Source of the DNA: Lophius americanus
Lineage: Eukaryota; Chordata; Actinopteri; Lophiiformes; Lophiidae
Reading direction: 5' to 3'
DNA: 64,000 nucleotides
Assembly: GCA_037951165.1 (NCBI GenBank)
Contig: JBBDHG010000098.1
Coordinates: 781,001-845,000 of the forward strand
The position numbers were made by a program, and so were the translations under genes. This document shows, piece by piece, positions 23,501 through 34,520 of this stretch. Numbering within the stretch: the stretch's first letter is position 1; every line of letters begins with the position of its first letter. The notes under the pieces were generated by a model that was not told the origin of the DNA, ran no database searches, and saw only the letters and a list, made by a program, of their open reading frames with translations.

Positions 23501-25468
23501 AGACAGGGAAATAAAAATAACAGTATGAATTTAAAAAGCCTTGACATCCATAATAATCAAAGAGAAAAGACAGCATAATGAATTTATCTCAGCCTCCTGT
23601 GACTCCGTCTAAACAAAGCTGCTTCTCTTTCTAGGAAATGTAAAGTTCATTGACTACGAGTATGCTGGGTACAATTACCAAGCCTACGACATTGGGAACC
23701 ATTTCAATGAGTTTGCTGGTGAGTATGATCTGCACTGCTTGCTGTGTGAAGCCAAAACAAATAGGTCCAATCCTGACATGTGAGAGTTAATGTGTTGCAG
23801 GCCTGAGTGAGGTGGATTATAGTCACTATCCAGATCGGGCCTTTCAGCTGCAGTGGCTCCGCTCATACCTGGAGGCTTATAAGGAACACAAAGGCCAGAG
23901 TGCTGAAGTGACGGAGGGAGAGGTGGAGACCATTTATGTCCAAGTCAACCAGTTTTCCTTGGTAAGCATTTGAATTGCAAATGGAGTATGAACCATGTGG
24001 TCGATGAAAGAAACCCATGTCTTCACCTCTATAGTCATCAATTTGCAGTGGTGGCTATTTATTTGACAGGAGTAGTTACTTTTCTGGTTGCAATATCTAT
24101 TATTATTGTTATGATTATATCTTTTAGTCCACTAAATTTCTGCTAGAAATATGTTGCTTTCTGCTCAACTTCATATGTCTGATGGCTGTAGTTACTTTCC
24201 AATTTTTCATTTCACATAATTACAATGTTTTGACGTCAGCTGGCTATGGTAAACTTAAGGATTTATTTATGGATTTGAGAATATTCTACTTCATAATTAG
24301 TGAAGTAGTTAGATTGTTGTTTTTTTTACAATCTACAGCAGTAACATAGTTCTACCCAATGATACAGCAGAAGTCCAAATTCAATCCAAACATAATGGTG
24401 AAACACTGAAATACTGCACAATAAGTACCTTCACTTTGATAATTGAACCGCATTCTGTTGATAATATTTCCTTAGTTTTAGCTAACAGTTATGAACCTTA
24501 GTTAATTTCAAGGTTTCGATACATCTTACTATGTCTACAAGCCAGTGAATGCTGGTTAGAAAAGATGAAACCAGTCGTGCAGTCGGAGAAGACAAGACTG
24601 GTGTTGATTTTTGCTGCAAAGTAAAGAGAGAAAAGAAAAGAGTAATGCTTTGATATCCTGTTTAGTTGAAGAATTATACTTAAACGTTTGTAGAGCATGT
24701 TACGTAACCTGGTGGAACCTCTGAGACGGTTTTGCATACAGGCAGGTGTTGGCTCTGAAGCATGAGGGATAGTGTGTTCAACAGAGTGTGGAGGGATACA
24801 GCATTAAAAAATCTGTACAACCTGCTCTGAAGAAGAGAGGAGGATGTCTGTGATGTGTTCGCTGATACAGCCTGCATACATAAGGCAATTTGATAACAAT
24901 TGGTTACCCTTGTGAGGCTCGGCGCACTCTCCCCTGAGTCACAGCCTGCCTTGTTTATTGTCAAGAGGAAAAAGAGGGCAATGTGGAGGAGGGGCGTTGA
25001 AGCATTTATATTTGTGTGTCAGCCATTTGGTCTTGTTGCCATAGGGCCCCTATATGCTTGAGTGATCTGTGTGAGGTTAGAAGAAATGACATTTACTTTG
25101 ACGCGGTGAGTTCAAGCTAATCATTTAAGTTCTTCTGTTCCGTCTGACCAGGCGTCTCATTTCTTCTGGGGTCTCTGGGCTCTGATTCAGGCCAAGTTCT
25201 CCAACATCGATTTTGACTTTTTGGGGTAAGTCTATCGAAAAGACACACTTTGATACGAGGTTGTTTTATTTTAGCATCCTTATTGATGTAATCTATCTGA
25301 TCTCGGTATGCAATCTGTTTAAACAATCAGACGGATTAGCACCTCTCTGTTGTTTCTCTGAGGCCATTCTTCTTCCTTTGTGTGTCCACGCCCAGATATG
25401 CTGTCCTGCGGTTCAACCAGTACTTCAAGATGAAACCGGAGGTAGCTGCCCTCACCTTACCCGAATAA
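14418..25468 (+). CDS. etnk1: Ethanolamine kinase 1
   Basis: Eight exons (14418-14564, 16269-16528, 16898-17038, 19289-19431, 23635-23718, 23801-23961, 25152-25225, 25396-25468) give exactly 361 codons (360 aa plus TAA), close to the 363-aa human form starting MANYIHV. The enzyme phosphorylates ethanolamine with ATP in the cytosol, the first step of the CDP-ethanolamine (Kennedy) pathway to phosphatidylethanolamine. Motifs: TDGITNKL near 52-59 (nucleotide loop), AHNGW near 150-154, the catalytic HNDLLCKN at 216-223 (HxDxxxxN), and IDYEYAGYNYQAYDIGNHFNE at 236-256 (choline/ethanolamine kinase motif, metal and substrate site). It ends FNQYFKMKPEVAALTLPE. All splice phases agree and no disruption is seen. 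By family knowledge the H and N of AHNGW align with the human hotspot residues H243/N244. The ETNK2 paralogue is less likely, given the MANYIHVP start. Confidence 0.96.
14565..16268 (+). other. etnk1: etnk1 intron 1
   Basis: AT-rich intron of 1.7 kb. No coding, repeat or RNA feature that I can support. Confidence 0.6.
16269..16528 (+). CDS. etnk1: etnk1 exon 2, kinase N-lobe
   Basis: After TTTCTGCAG it encodes FFTDGITNKLLGCYLG, the block DVVLVRIYGNKTELLVDREN and CAPRLYCTFNNGLCYEFLQG. It ends in phase 2 at TACAA|GTAAAC. Confidence 0.95.
16898..17038 (+). CDS. etnk1: etnk1 exon 3
   Basis: Acceptor ATCTTGCAG. The first base completes AAA (K), followed by LIARQLAKYHAIHAHNGW and MKLGKYFALIPKYF. 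It ends phase 2 at GCCAG|GTGAGG. Confidence 0.95.
17039..19288 (+). other. etnk1: etnk1 intron 3
   Basis: 2.25 kb of AT-rich intron. The open frames at 18310-18651 and 18386-18682 (minus) have no family resemblance. Nothing else recognised. Confidence 0.6.
19289..19431 (+). CDS. etnk1: etnk1 exon 4, catalytic HNDLLCKN
   Basis: Acceptor TCCTCCCAG completes AGG (R). It encodes LREELLWLQQTLSVLGSPVV and the catalytic motif HNDLLCKNII (H216, D218, N223). It ends phase 1 at GCAG|GTGAGT. Confidence 0.95.
20320..20530 (+). other. GC-rich island in etnk1 intron 4
   Basis: Abrupt rise in G+C, including a GGGGCGGGGCCC run at about 20343-20354, with flanks falling back to AT-rich sequence. It contains the candidate alternative last exon; its downstream part would be that exon's UTR. 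Confidence 0.5.
20392..20471 (+). CDS. etnk1: Candidate alternative last exon of etnk1 (coding part)
   Basis: Within intron 4 a strong pyrimidine tract and CCCCTAG precede base 20392. Joining exon 4 (phase 1) to this site gives G, then MTAEAVAALAALPWGGNGER plus HTSRL and a TGA at 20469-20471. The predicted protein has 256 residues: it keeps HNDLLCKN but loses the IDYEY...DIGNHFNE motif, so it should be catalytically dead or altered. The surrounding block (about 20320-20520) is markedly GC-rich against AT-rich intron. I recall that human ETNK1 has a shorter isoform with a distinct C terminus, but I cannot verify homology. No canonical AATAAA is seen soon after it. Confidence 0.4.
21830..22240. 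promoter_or_regulatory. Candidate intronic conserved element 1
   Basis: Low-repeat, balanced-composition block in etnk1 intron 4 containing GCGATTGGATT and CCAATAGGAAG (opposed CCAAT boxes) about 20 bases apart near 22050-22080. An open frame of 189 codons (21667-22236) crosses it, but its residue composition is low-complexity and unlike a protein. Conservation is a guess from texture. Confidence 0.3.
22700..22960. promoter_or_regulatory. Candidate intronic conserved element 2
   Basis: Another block with the texture of a conserved element (CCCCAGCTGGCTCTGGGCAG, GCTTTGGCAGCTCCCTGGGC) within etnk1 intron 4. No coding frame; no further support. Confidence 0.25.
23635..23718 (+). CDS. etnk1: etnk1 exon 5, DYEY/DIGNHFNE motif
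   Basis: Acceptor TTTCTAG. The split codon g|ga gives G, then NVKFIDYEYAGYNYQAYDIG and NHFNEFAG, the second half of the active site. It ends phase 1 at GCTG|GTGAGT. Confidence 0.95.
23801..23961 (+). CDS. etnk1: etnk1 exon 6
   Basis: Separated from exon 5 by an intron of only 82 bases. It encodes LSEVDYSHYPD, LQWLRSYLEAYKEHKG and VETIYVQVNQFSL. It ends phase 0 at TTG|GTAAGC. Confidence 0.95.
23962..25151 (+). other. etnk1: etnk1 intron 6
   Basis: 1.2 kb. AT-rich at 24050-24700, then a more complex stretch (24680-24960) with a 94-codon open frame on the minus strand that might be a decayed retrotransposon piece but has no diagnostic motif. Confidence 0.5.
25152..25225 (+). CDS. etnk1: etnk1 exon 7
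   Basis: Encodes ASHFFWGLWALIQAKFSNID, then FDFLG. The donor lies inside a run of four G (TTGGG|GTAAGT), and only this cut keeps the frame. Confidence 0.94.
25396..25468 (+). CDS. etnk1: etnk1 last coding exon
   Basis: After CGCCCAG it encodes YAVLRFNQYFKMKPEVAALT and LPE with stop TAA at 25466-25468. The stop codon lies inside an AATAAA hexamer (25464-25469). Confidence 0.95.
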
Positions 25469-28400
25469 AAGCCCCCGTCCCTCCACGTCTTCTCTTCCTC
25501 CTCTCCCTTCCTCCTAACCTGCTCTGTGCCTCACATGACGACAGCAGAGTGTCCTCTTGGGGCAAACGTAGGGAAAAGCCGGATTGAGCCTGTCCTGTTG
25601 AGTGCCTACAGTCCTCTACATTTCCTTATCTCTATCGTTCGAATAGACCTCATACCGTACCCAACATCTGCTTTCACACCTTTGCTTAGCAGGAAGGAGG
25701 CAGGAAGAAGTCATTAGTACGGTGGCCGTATGTGAAAATGTCCACATAACTACGTCTAAGCAGCTTTTCTTCAAATTCTTGTGAATAGTTTAAATGTCAC
25801 CTCTGGTTCCACCTAATGCATAGGGCCCACCTACATGACTGAGGCTTTACTCAAACACTAATCTATCTGACAAGAGATGCTTCCCACATACCGCACACAT
25901 GAGTGAATACCCCGCAAATGCCAGTTTATCTACTGTCAAATTCATAAAGGCATGATAGCAACACAAAGCGTGCTTTGTGTTGCTAGGGAAGGAAGATGAA
26001 TAAACAAAACAAATTGCCATCATGGAAAGGCCATAGTGGCCCGTTACACCCATGTGATATGAGCTACAACAAGTAAAAAAGTTCTTGTGGCTGGCCTCGT
26101 GACTCTTGTTTTCACCCTTATTTTCTCAAGCATTCTGTACGTGGGTGTTGCACCAGAACAGCCATGTAGTCGTTGTGTGTCTGCAGTTTGGTAAGGGCCC
26201 TTGTGTTTTGTCTTACTGGACTGACCTTGGTGGGGAACATTTTGTGTTTACATGTAACATCTCCCTCGAATTAGAAAGTTAAGCACCAATCCACGATTTG
26301 ACTTCAGGGAGATTTTTTCTTTGTTGTACATTTCATTGTACGTTTGCTTTTACACTCTGGATCAGCTCATATTTCGCTGTAACTGGAACATTCCGCCTTG
26401 ATATTGTTAGACAATTACATGTGGTTTTTGTTCGCCTGATAAGTCGGATCACATCGTGCGCTGTACGATACAAGACCAAACCCTTAGATTACCCTTTCTG
26501 AGTCAGGGGAAAGTTTGGAATCTTTAGAAATATTCCAAAACACGGTTTTCCAGTCCTACTGAACGAAGGACTGACCGTTTCATTCACGTGTAGATCAGTT
26601 TTCATTTCCTTGCTTACCCTTCTGAGCTGCTGTCGGCATTCCTCATTCTGAGCTTCCGGTGTTGAAATTAAGGTGCGTTAAGAATCTGTAGGAGGAAAGG
26701 TGAGGGTTAGTTGTCTGAACTTGGCTATGTTAAATACGGCTGTGATAAAAGCCAGCAGTTAGTGGGACCTGATTAGCAAGAGCACCATCTTCTGGAGAAA
26801 GAAAATGGCTGCTGTCACTTAGAGTTCTTGATATTTACACGTGATCCTTTCTGTGAAATAGTTTTTTTGAAATGATCTCTACGAGGCCGTTGGAAAAACT
26901 GAAACGAGTTAATTTCTTGGTTTCTGTAAAAAGCCGACACCAAAGTGCTGAAATGAGTTTTGCTTGTACATAATGCACACTGTATCATCTTCCATGTAGC
27001 ACAAAGCATCAGAATGACAATGATACAGACTTTTTATACGTATTTCAATGGAGAAGTCTGAGTGGTCTTTGAGAGTGTGTGATTATTTGCTGATGCAGGA
27101 ACAGATTAATTCTTCTGGGCAAATGTAGCAAGTGTCAGAAGAGCACTAGTCTTTTCTTCCAGCGGAGCAAGTTGTGTAAGGTGGTGAAACAAGTGCTCTT
27201 GCTTGCAAGACATAAGCAAATTCCCAGTTTTCCCAGTCTGTTGTACCATGTTTGCAAAACTCTGTGAAGAGACCATATGTGATAAAACTGGACTGTGCTC
27301 TCCTGCACAGCTGCTAAGGAGAAGTGTTCGAACTAAGGGTGGTCTGGTGTATCAACTCTCAAACTGGTTTCATATGAAGGCAACCACCAGATCGGATTGG
27401 TGCACTGAATTTGACCATTTGGTGTCACTCAGACGCAGCTCCACATTGAACCCATGATTTAATGACATCACAAATCATCCTGACAGCCATAACACATTGT
27501 TTAATTTCTTTGAAAGTTAAAAAAGACATTGAGCGAGAGACAGAGTAACCTCCTTGGACAATTCACCAGTTCAACCAAGACCGACACATAGAGACAAAAA
27601 AAATAAATTCACTTTCACATTAACGGGCAATTTAGAGTCGCCAATATTGTACGTTTTTTTAGACTAGGGGAGAGAACCAACCCAAACTCCGCACAGGCGG
27701 GAGATCTGAATTGGGAACATCCGTGCTTTACGGCAATTGTGCAACCACTATGCCACCATGCTGACCTTTAAACTGTATATTAAATAAAATTAGACAAGTG
27801 AGAAATGATTGCAGGAGAACATGAAAATCTTACTTATCAGTGAGTTTCCTCAAAAGATTTCAGAATAAAATACCTGTCTGATGAACAGTATAGGGCTACT
27901 GGAAGTATTGAGATTGCAGTAACCTGGTATTCTAATAACTGGAACAGAGAGAAATGATGAAAGGGTTCTTGTGGACTTCAGTCGGAGAAGAAAAGCGACA
28001 CAATTTCCCAAAACCGGTTGAGATGATGCACCTGACCAGAAGAGACATGGGAACCTTCTCTTATTGTATGCCTTTGAGCCTGTGAAAGCTTATTTTGTAC
28101 TCCGTTTGAAGGTTAGGCAATTTACCTGCCTCAAGTCTTTAAATGTAGTGTTGCATGTTCTTCATGCAGTTGAATTGAGATGGAGGAAGTAATTAGTTTA
28201 TACATCGGAAATGTAGCCTTTTTACATGGGCTTTTTAAAAATGTGTAAAAATGTTGCAAAAAAAGTGTATTTAATGTCAAACGGTTTTGATTTAGTTGCA
28301 GGTTTTAGTTGTGTGTTGGAGGGACCCTGTTTTAAGTTGGGTGTCCGATAGTTCCCTGTCGGACCACGTTTACAATTAACACGCACTAATTAGCACCGTT

Positions 28401-28815
28401 TATCAAATTCAGTTGCCACATAACAAGAATTCACCTGTTCAAACATTGTTTAAAAATTTTACATCGTAAGTAGGTCAAGTTATTAAGGCAAATAATTTGA
28501 GCCTTTACATCGTGTCACTGCACTACAGGCGTTTTTTATTTTTTACATTTTTACCATCTGAAGCAGTCTGCCCTCAAACCTCTGGCCACCTAAACATATG
28601 TTTATGTGTACAGATAAAAAAATGTAATACCTTTGCGTGTTCTCAAATGTGAAAGAATGTACATAGAGGGAGTTATTTTATTTTTTTTGTTTGTTTTTTA
28701 GTAGAAGTTTGCATTCAAGTTAAAAACTGTCTGGGATAAGCTAAGAGCGGAAATTTTAAAGATGACATTTCAATACAGCAAAAATGAACAAAAAAATAAA
28801 GTCTTATTTACCCCT
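25469..28815 (+). other. etnk1: etnk1 3' UTR (inferred extent)
   Basis: No splice or coding structure follows the stop, and the human gene also has a long 3' UTR. Candidate AATAAA signals occur at 27783-27788, around 27865 and at 28795-28800; the last is followed by a T-rich stretch. A dispersed repeat interrupts it at 27555-27770. The true end needs transcript data. Confidence 0.45.
27555..27770 (+). repeat. Dispersed teleost repeat, ACACATAGAGAC-type, second copy
   Basis: CCGACACATAGAGAC is followed by CACATTAACGGGCAATTTAG, AGTCGCCAAT, GAGAGAACCAACCCAAACTC and a CAACCACTATGCCACCATGC end. The full order of this fish repeat is preserved better here than at 690-905. It lies in the presumed etnk1 3' UTR. 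Confidence 0.7.
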
Positions 28816-28939
28816 AATTGTCTTTGTCTGCCTGTTTATCTCTTAAATTGCCATACTTAAATCACTTTATTCTATTTATATATTTTAACAATTTTCTCAC
28901 ATTTTTGCAACTATTTTGAAACTCCTTTGACATAATCAC

Positions 28940-29420
28940 TTTATCAGCTGTTTACAATAAACAGGAACTTATTCAGGAACTTAACTTTTGAGTTCCTAAG
29001 TTGAACATTTATAAGTATGTTAACCAAATATGGGTTTGACCTTGAGTCCATTCCCAAAGGTCATAAAACAAATTCTTTAATAGTCTACATTCTTAAAGAC
29101 TCACCAGATTTGCTATGAGAATTTAGTCGGGCTCTGAAACATCCACTCTGGATTGTTGCATGGTGAGAAGCTTTCCTGATACTAGATGGAATCCAACTTA
29201 TCGTCTACAAGCTGCAGGTTTGAGATGACCAAGGAAGCAGGCCAGCCACAGAAGCACCACCACCCTTCACTGTAGGTAGGATGTTCTTCTCAGCACATGC
29301 TTCATTGCTCCATAAGACAGAGGTCAGTAATGTTTCTTCGATAAATGGTAACTTGAGCAGATCATTGTTCAGCCACCAGGTCAGTAGTGGTGTTCGTGTT
29401 GGAATTTAAGTCTGGAGCCC
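28940..29420. repeat. Possible DNA-transposon-derived repeat
   Basis: Contains GAAGCACCACCACCCTTCAC, TGTAGGTAGGATGTTCTTCT and a 'CATTGCTCCATAAGAC'-like stretch that I associate with a dispersed fish repeat. No inverted termini found by eye. Confidence 0.35.
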
Positions 29421-29699
29421 TGTTGGATATTAAGGAGAAAGAAAAAATTGTGACTTGGGAAAATAATAATTTGCAAATGTGTCCAATGGAAAGGGTGCTA
29501 TTCAGAAGATAGAATCATATTTCTACAATAATAGTCATTTAAAATGTTTTATTGACTCTTTTTGGGGGGAAATATGAAGAAAAAAACATTCAAAGCGTGA
29601 CGGTTTTGATGATGTCATTAAGTATGCTAATCATGTAATAATGCATGAGTCCGACACAGAAAGGCAGACAATGGTAATTACCTTTACCCTGTAATGCAC

Positions 29700-30620
29700 C
29701 ACTCAACTACGCATTTTAAGTCAGTATTTCTTCTTGAAAAATGTGTGCCACTTTACTGAACCTGGTGGAGCTATAGGTGCTACTGGTTTGAGGTACGTTA
29801 TGCTAAAAAGAAATACAAACACCAGATAACCCGAAATCTCGTGCTCTCAGCTAGCCCACTCACCGGAAGTTAGCAAGAAAGATTTCACTCGAGACAGTTG
29901 GACTATATTTGGTAAAAATGTCAAAGTTATGGATATTGTTTTGGCGTATTCTAGCATATTAGGACTTGAACTGATTTATATAACGTGATACTGTTGTGTT
30001 CAAATCTTTGAGGCTGAACTGTCCAGTCCAGGCCCTAAGATCCAGGCCCTTACGGAAACCTGGTCCTTAGTAATAGGCCGAATAGAAGGATGACGTCACA
30101 ATCAACGCTTTAAAAAAATCAAACGGGTTTATTTCAACCTACAAGGAATTTTCACTGTGGTTCAAGCATCATATAAGCGTCAAATGGATTAGGTTAGCAA
30201 CCTGACGATTTTCTACCAAGTGACCACGAGCCCCGCTGTCCATACAATGTTATTCTTTGTCCTCCTTCTTGATCTTCAACAGGACGGTCCCTGCCCGGCA
30301 CCTGTGCTTCACTCCCCTGGACTCCAGCCGGACGTTTGCCCCTGGAATGCAGCTCCAATTCATGCACTCCAAATTTATGGCCATTTTATCCTGTTATCTG
30401 CATGCTGATCTGCTCCAAAGGTGGGGGTGTTTAAGGACCGTCTTCCCTTTGTTCATCACTTTGTGACCTATCTGACTCCATCTTATGTCTACTGCTAAAC
30501 TAACACAATATGCTATACTATTCAGAATTTTACCTAATTTTACTCTACAGTTCAACCAAACCAAGTCTAATACGGGTTAAATACTTTTTACGCGCTCTAC
30601 CAAATGGTTAATTTAGGATT
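29700..30620 (+). repeat. Dispersed repeat segments shared with 11.9-12.3 kb
   Basis: 29710-29744 matches 11948-11982 at 31 of 35 positions, and 30565-30605 resembles 12205-12250. Orientation and order are the same, but the spacing is larger here, implying insertion or deletion. Family unknown. Confidence 0.4.
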
Positions 30621-30779
30621 TAGGATAGGTAGGATTTTTATTAACCATCTTAATTGTTGTTAGACCAAACAAGTTTTCATTTATGATCTATATTATATAT
30701 AGATCTTAAGATACTTCTTCTTCCATGGTAACAAACAGACATATCCAGGTCCTATTAAGAGGAATTTACATTCTTCATC

Positions 30780-31830
30780 CAGCCTTCATCCAAAACTCTT
30801 CAGCTCATCCTGGGGGATCCCGAGGCGCTCCCAGGCCAGATGAGAAATATTGTTCCTCCAGCAAGTTCTGGGTCTACCTCGGGGTCTCTTCCCAGTTGAA
30901 TATGCCCGAAAGACCTCCAAAAGGTGGCGTCCTGGTTAGACGCCTGAACCAATTCAACTGGCTCCTTTGAATGCGAAAGAGCAGAAAAGAAAAGAAGCAT
31001 GGCCTCAGATTTGGAGTTGCTCACTATCTTCACATTTAGGTGCAAACCGATTCAGATCATGCTGAAGGTCACGGACTGATGAAGCCAACCGGACCAAATC
31101 ATCTGCAAACAGCAGAGAAGCAATTCTAAGCGCCCCAAACCGGATACACTCCTCACACATCTGAACTTGAGATCCTGTCCATACATCAAGAACAGGATCA
31201 GCGACAAGGGTACCTAGTACCCAATATTCCTGCAGTACCCCCCACAGGACTCCCCCGGGGGACAGGGTCATAAGCACTCTCCAGATACAAGAAACACATG
31301 TATACCGGATAGGCAAATTCCCATGACCCCGCATGCATGCCTGCAAAAGTAAAAGAATGTTCCACCACCAGGACGAAATCCGCAATGGTCGTCCTGAAAT
31401 GTAAGGTTCGCTAATCAGTTGGAGCCTCCCAGAACTCTGGAATACATTTTCCCTGGCTGGCTGATAAGTGTGATGCCCGTATAATTGGAACACCCTCCAG
31501 TTCCCCTTTTTAAAAAGTGGGACGACCAGCCCAGTTTGCCACTCCACAGGCACTGTCCCGTCGTCCACCAACAATGTCCAAGGCCTTCAGAAACTCAGGG
31601 CCAATCTCATCCACCCCTGTCACCTTTCCATTGGGCAGCCTCTTAACTACCTCTGACCTCTGCCAAGGAAATGGATGGGCCTTCCCCCGAGTCCTCTACC
31701 TCTGCCTCCACTGTAGAGGGTGTGATTTCCGAATTCAGAAGTTCCTCAAGATGTTGCCCTGAGTGAGCCGGGGAAGGCGATACCTTGAGGGCCCGAATTG
31801 GTGACACCATTATGCAAAAGCACAGCACAA
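30780..31830 (-). mobile_element. Non-LTR retrotransposon fragment with RT, internally deleted
   Basis: On the minus strand the sequence runs from a VEVED/EVTEV-like pre-RT segment near 31700, through VPVEWQTGLVVPLFKKGN near 31540 and a LLFADDL box near 31085 (catalytic YxDD-type site), to SNSKSEAMLL near 31010. It then jumps directly to the C-terminal end (PR.R..W RDY-like region, 30780-30960). Stops and frameshifts make it dead. Some 500 bases of the post-RT region appear deleted at about 30970. A short ACA microsatellite lies at its 5' edge. Confidence 0.7.
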
Positions 31831-31848
31831 CAACAACAACAACAACAC
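31827..31848. repeat. ACA trinucleotide microsatellite
   Basis: About seven CAA units. Confidence 0.85.
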
Positions 31849-32494
31849 AAACACGGCTTTCTGTAGCCTTCTTTGATAGTCCTAACTACTTCCCCAGTTT
31901 CCACGTGATCCACCCGTGTTGTGTGTCAATCATAACAAGTCCTGGGATCGGTAATATCTCTGGAGACACTTTCCGTTTATTTTCTTACAACATAAAAAGA
32001 CTTGTGTTCCAGTTTACAACATCTGATCCCGTCCAGCTCTTCACTAAATTAAATTTAAAGAAGAAAAGGGGATGGGTAAGACATTATCTTGTTAAATGAA
32101 CAATGCACAAAACAAAATCCTACTGCATAAATGTCTCGCTGACTCTGAAATATATATCTGAACATGAGGAATTAATAATTTAACGTGTTAGATAACAAAA
32201 ATGCACAACAGCAATAACATTTTGTTAAATGATGATAACCCAAAGTAAGGCAAGGAATTTCTGCAAAGCATTCGTCTGTCGACATTTAGAGGTTGATTTG
32301 TTTCTTGTTTCCTGTCCTCTTGAGTATCATCCTTTTTTGAGTAAGAATTTGAAATTCTGAGAAGGAAGTCAATATAATATAAAATATAATACCGAATAAA
32401 ATATTTGTGCTGTTCATTTCTTCAAATAGCTTGACGCTTTAAACTCGTTTGGTATACTGATACTTTTAACCCAGTTACATCAGGGTCGTAAAGC

Positions 32495-32650
32495 AGTGTT
32501 CTACTAATACCGGCCCCAAGCCCGTATAAATGGGGAGGGTTGTTACAGGAAGGACATCCGACATAAAACTTGACAAATCAATATGTGGAACAGATCAATC
32601 CGCTGTGGCGACCACTGGAAAGGTAAGGCCGAAAGAATTATATTTATACT
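32495..32650 (+). repeat. Dispersed teleost repeat (AAATGGGGAGGGTTG type)
   Basis: CCCCAAGCCCGTATAAATGG, GGAGGGTTGTTACAGGAAGG, ATCCGACATAAAACTTG and ATCCGCTGTGGCGACC appear in the order of a well-known fish repeat; GCCGAAAGAA near 32629 is its usual tail. Confidence 0.6.
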
Positions 32651-33659
32651 TTTTCGGTGTTACAGAAGATGAAAATCATCTATTGTTTTCGTGTGAAAAT
32701 AATATTCAGGTGATATGCTGTGAATAAAACAAGACTTTGCCCTATTTTTTTTTCTTATATGGCCTCTAAATTTACTTAACTCTGAACTATTTTAATGACT
32801 TAAGTGAGCACTGGAGTTTCACGAAATGCCCATTCACCGAACAACCATATGAGTGTTGTGGTAGTTACTAATTATTGGCACTCGTATTTGTTTTTTCTTA
32901 TTACAGATCCGGAAATATCTGCTACCTTCCCATCTGAATCGGCAGACCTTGATCAGAGATAGGACAAACTACACAACTATATTATTTAATATACTTTTAT
33001 GTACAGTATTATATATTATGTTTTATTGAGCGGTTGTACCAAAGATGACCACAAGATGGCGGCACAGTCCATAGAAAGAAATCAGCATTCATATCCTCTA
33101 ATCTGGCATAAAGCTCAGCCGGTGGTAAACAATAATCCCATTCCACATTTATTATTTGTGACATTAATGCTTGTTAACATAGATTTCTAAATATAAAATA
33201 AAGGAGGCTCATTAATATGCCTTTTTCTCAGCGTCTCATTGAAAACAACATACATAATTCACTGAAGCAAATGCTGTGTTCAAACAGTCTTCGAATTTTG
33301 TTTACATAGCCTGCGTGTGATTTAAAAATGAAAAAGAAATTAAATGAATATGCACAAAAACTAGGTGAACTCAAGGTGGCCCGAGCTGTGTCAGATGAAA
33401 CATCTGCCATTTGTACCCAGAGATCATCTAACAGCCTCGCAATGAAGATCCTCTCTACGAAGCTTTAGTTTTTTTTCACTGAACAAAATTACAGAAAAGT
33501 CTATTATGAAGTCTTACATATGCGTTAATATGATCTTTTTAAAAATTAATTCACTGCAAAAAAAATGATTATTTTTCTTCACTTACCCGGCAGCAGAGCT
33601 TGTGGTCTGCTTAAAGGTTAAGACAACCGGCACATGGACTCTATTCTAGTCTTCCGCAT

Positions 33660-34080
33660 ACAGGGTGTCAGGTCACATGGGTAGCAGTCTAAGATGGATA
33701 TTCCTCTCCGCCTCATCCCTGGGGATCCCGAGGCGTTCCCAGGCCAGAAGAGAAGACCAGTCGTCTAGTGAGTTCTGTATCTTCCTTGGGTATCTTCCCA
33801 GCTGTATGTGCCTGGAAACCCCCAAAGAGAGGTGTCCTGAATGCATCCTAATCAGACGCTCGAACTACATCAACTGGCTCCTTTGGACGCGAAGGAGCAA
33901 TGGCTCTACTCCAAGCTCCCTCCAGATGTCCGAGCTCAGCAGTTTATCTCTAATGCTCAGCCTAGCCACCCTTTGAAGGAGGCTCATATTATCAACTTTT
34001 CTCCATGACCTCACTCTTTCAGTCACTACCCAGAGTTCATGACCCTAGGTCAGGGTTGGAATGTAAATGAACTGGTAAAT
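33660..34080 (-). mobile_element. Non-LTR retrotransposon 3' fragment, same family as 30780-31830
   Basis: Shares CATCCCTGGGGATCCCGAGG and CGTTCCCAGGCCAGAAGAGA with the 30.8 kb element and extends further toward its 5' side (CAACTGGCTCCTTTGGACGC, then CAGAGTTCATGACCCTAGGT). That part covers the region the first copy lacks. Coding frame broken. Confidence 0.65.
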
Positions 34081-34179
34081 TGAGACATGATTCATCATGG
34101 TGAACGAATACAATATAAGTATTACCGCTATAAAATCAAGCGAGAGTTGTGCCGTAATCCAGGGCAGAAAGTCAAACAC

Positions 34180-34520
34180 GCTCTAAGTGTGTGTCGGATT
34201 TGGCCAAGGTTGTCCAATGTCTTGATATTGATAGACAGAATCTTAAAGTGCAGTCAGGGTGAGGAGAGTGTCTGGTTTTTGGGAGCCTAGAATTGCATCC
34301 CTGCTGTTTACAGTGTTTTTTCTGGTGGTCCGTGATCTTGAGTGTGCACTGGAGCGATTCAAAGTTTAGTTTGAAGCAGCTGGCATGACAGTCAGCATCT
34401 CTAAATTTGAGGCTGTGGCTCTCTACAGCAAAATGCAGTATTGTCTTCTCTGGATTGGTTGGTGTGTTTCCGTATCAAGTGAAGGCTTGCCCTGTCTTTG
34501 AGTCAGCTACTCCCTGCCAC
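34180..34520 (+). mobile_element. Non-LTR retrotransposon RT fragment, opposite orientation
   Basis: Decayed FADD-box surroundings: GGGAGCCTAGAATTGCATCC, TGCACTGGAGCGATTC, and GCTGGCATGACAGTCAGCAT then CTCTAAATTTGAGGCTGTGG, equivalent to the 'S.SKSEAM' segment of the 30.8 kb element. It lies tail-to-tail with the 33660-34080 fragment. Confidence 0.5.
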
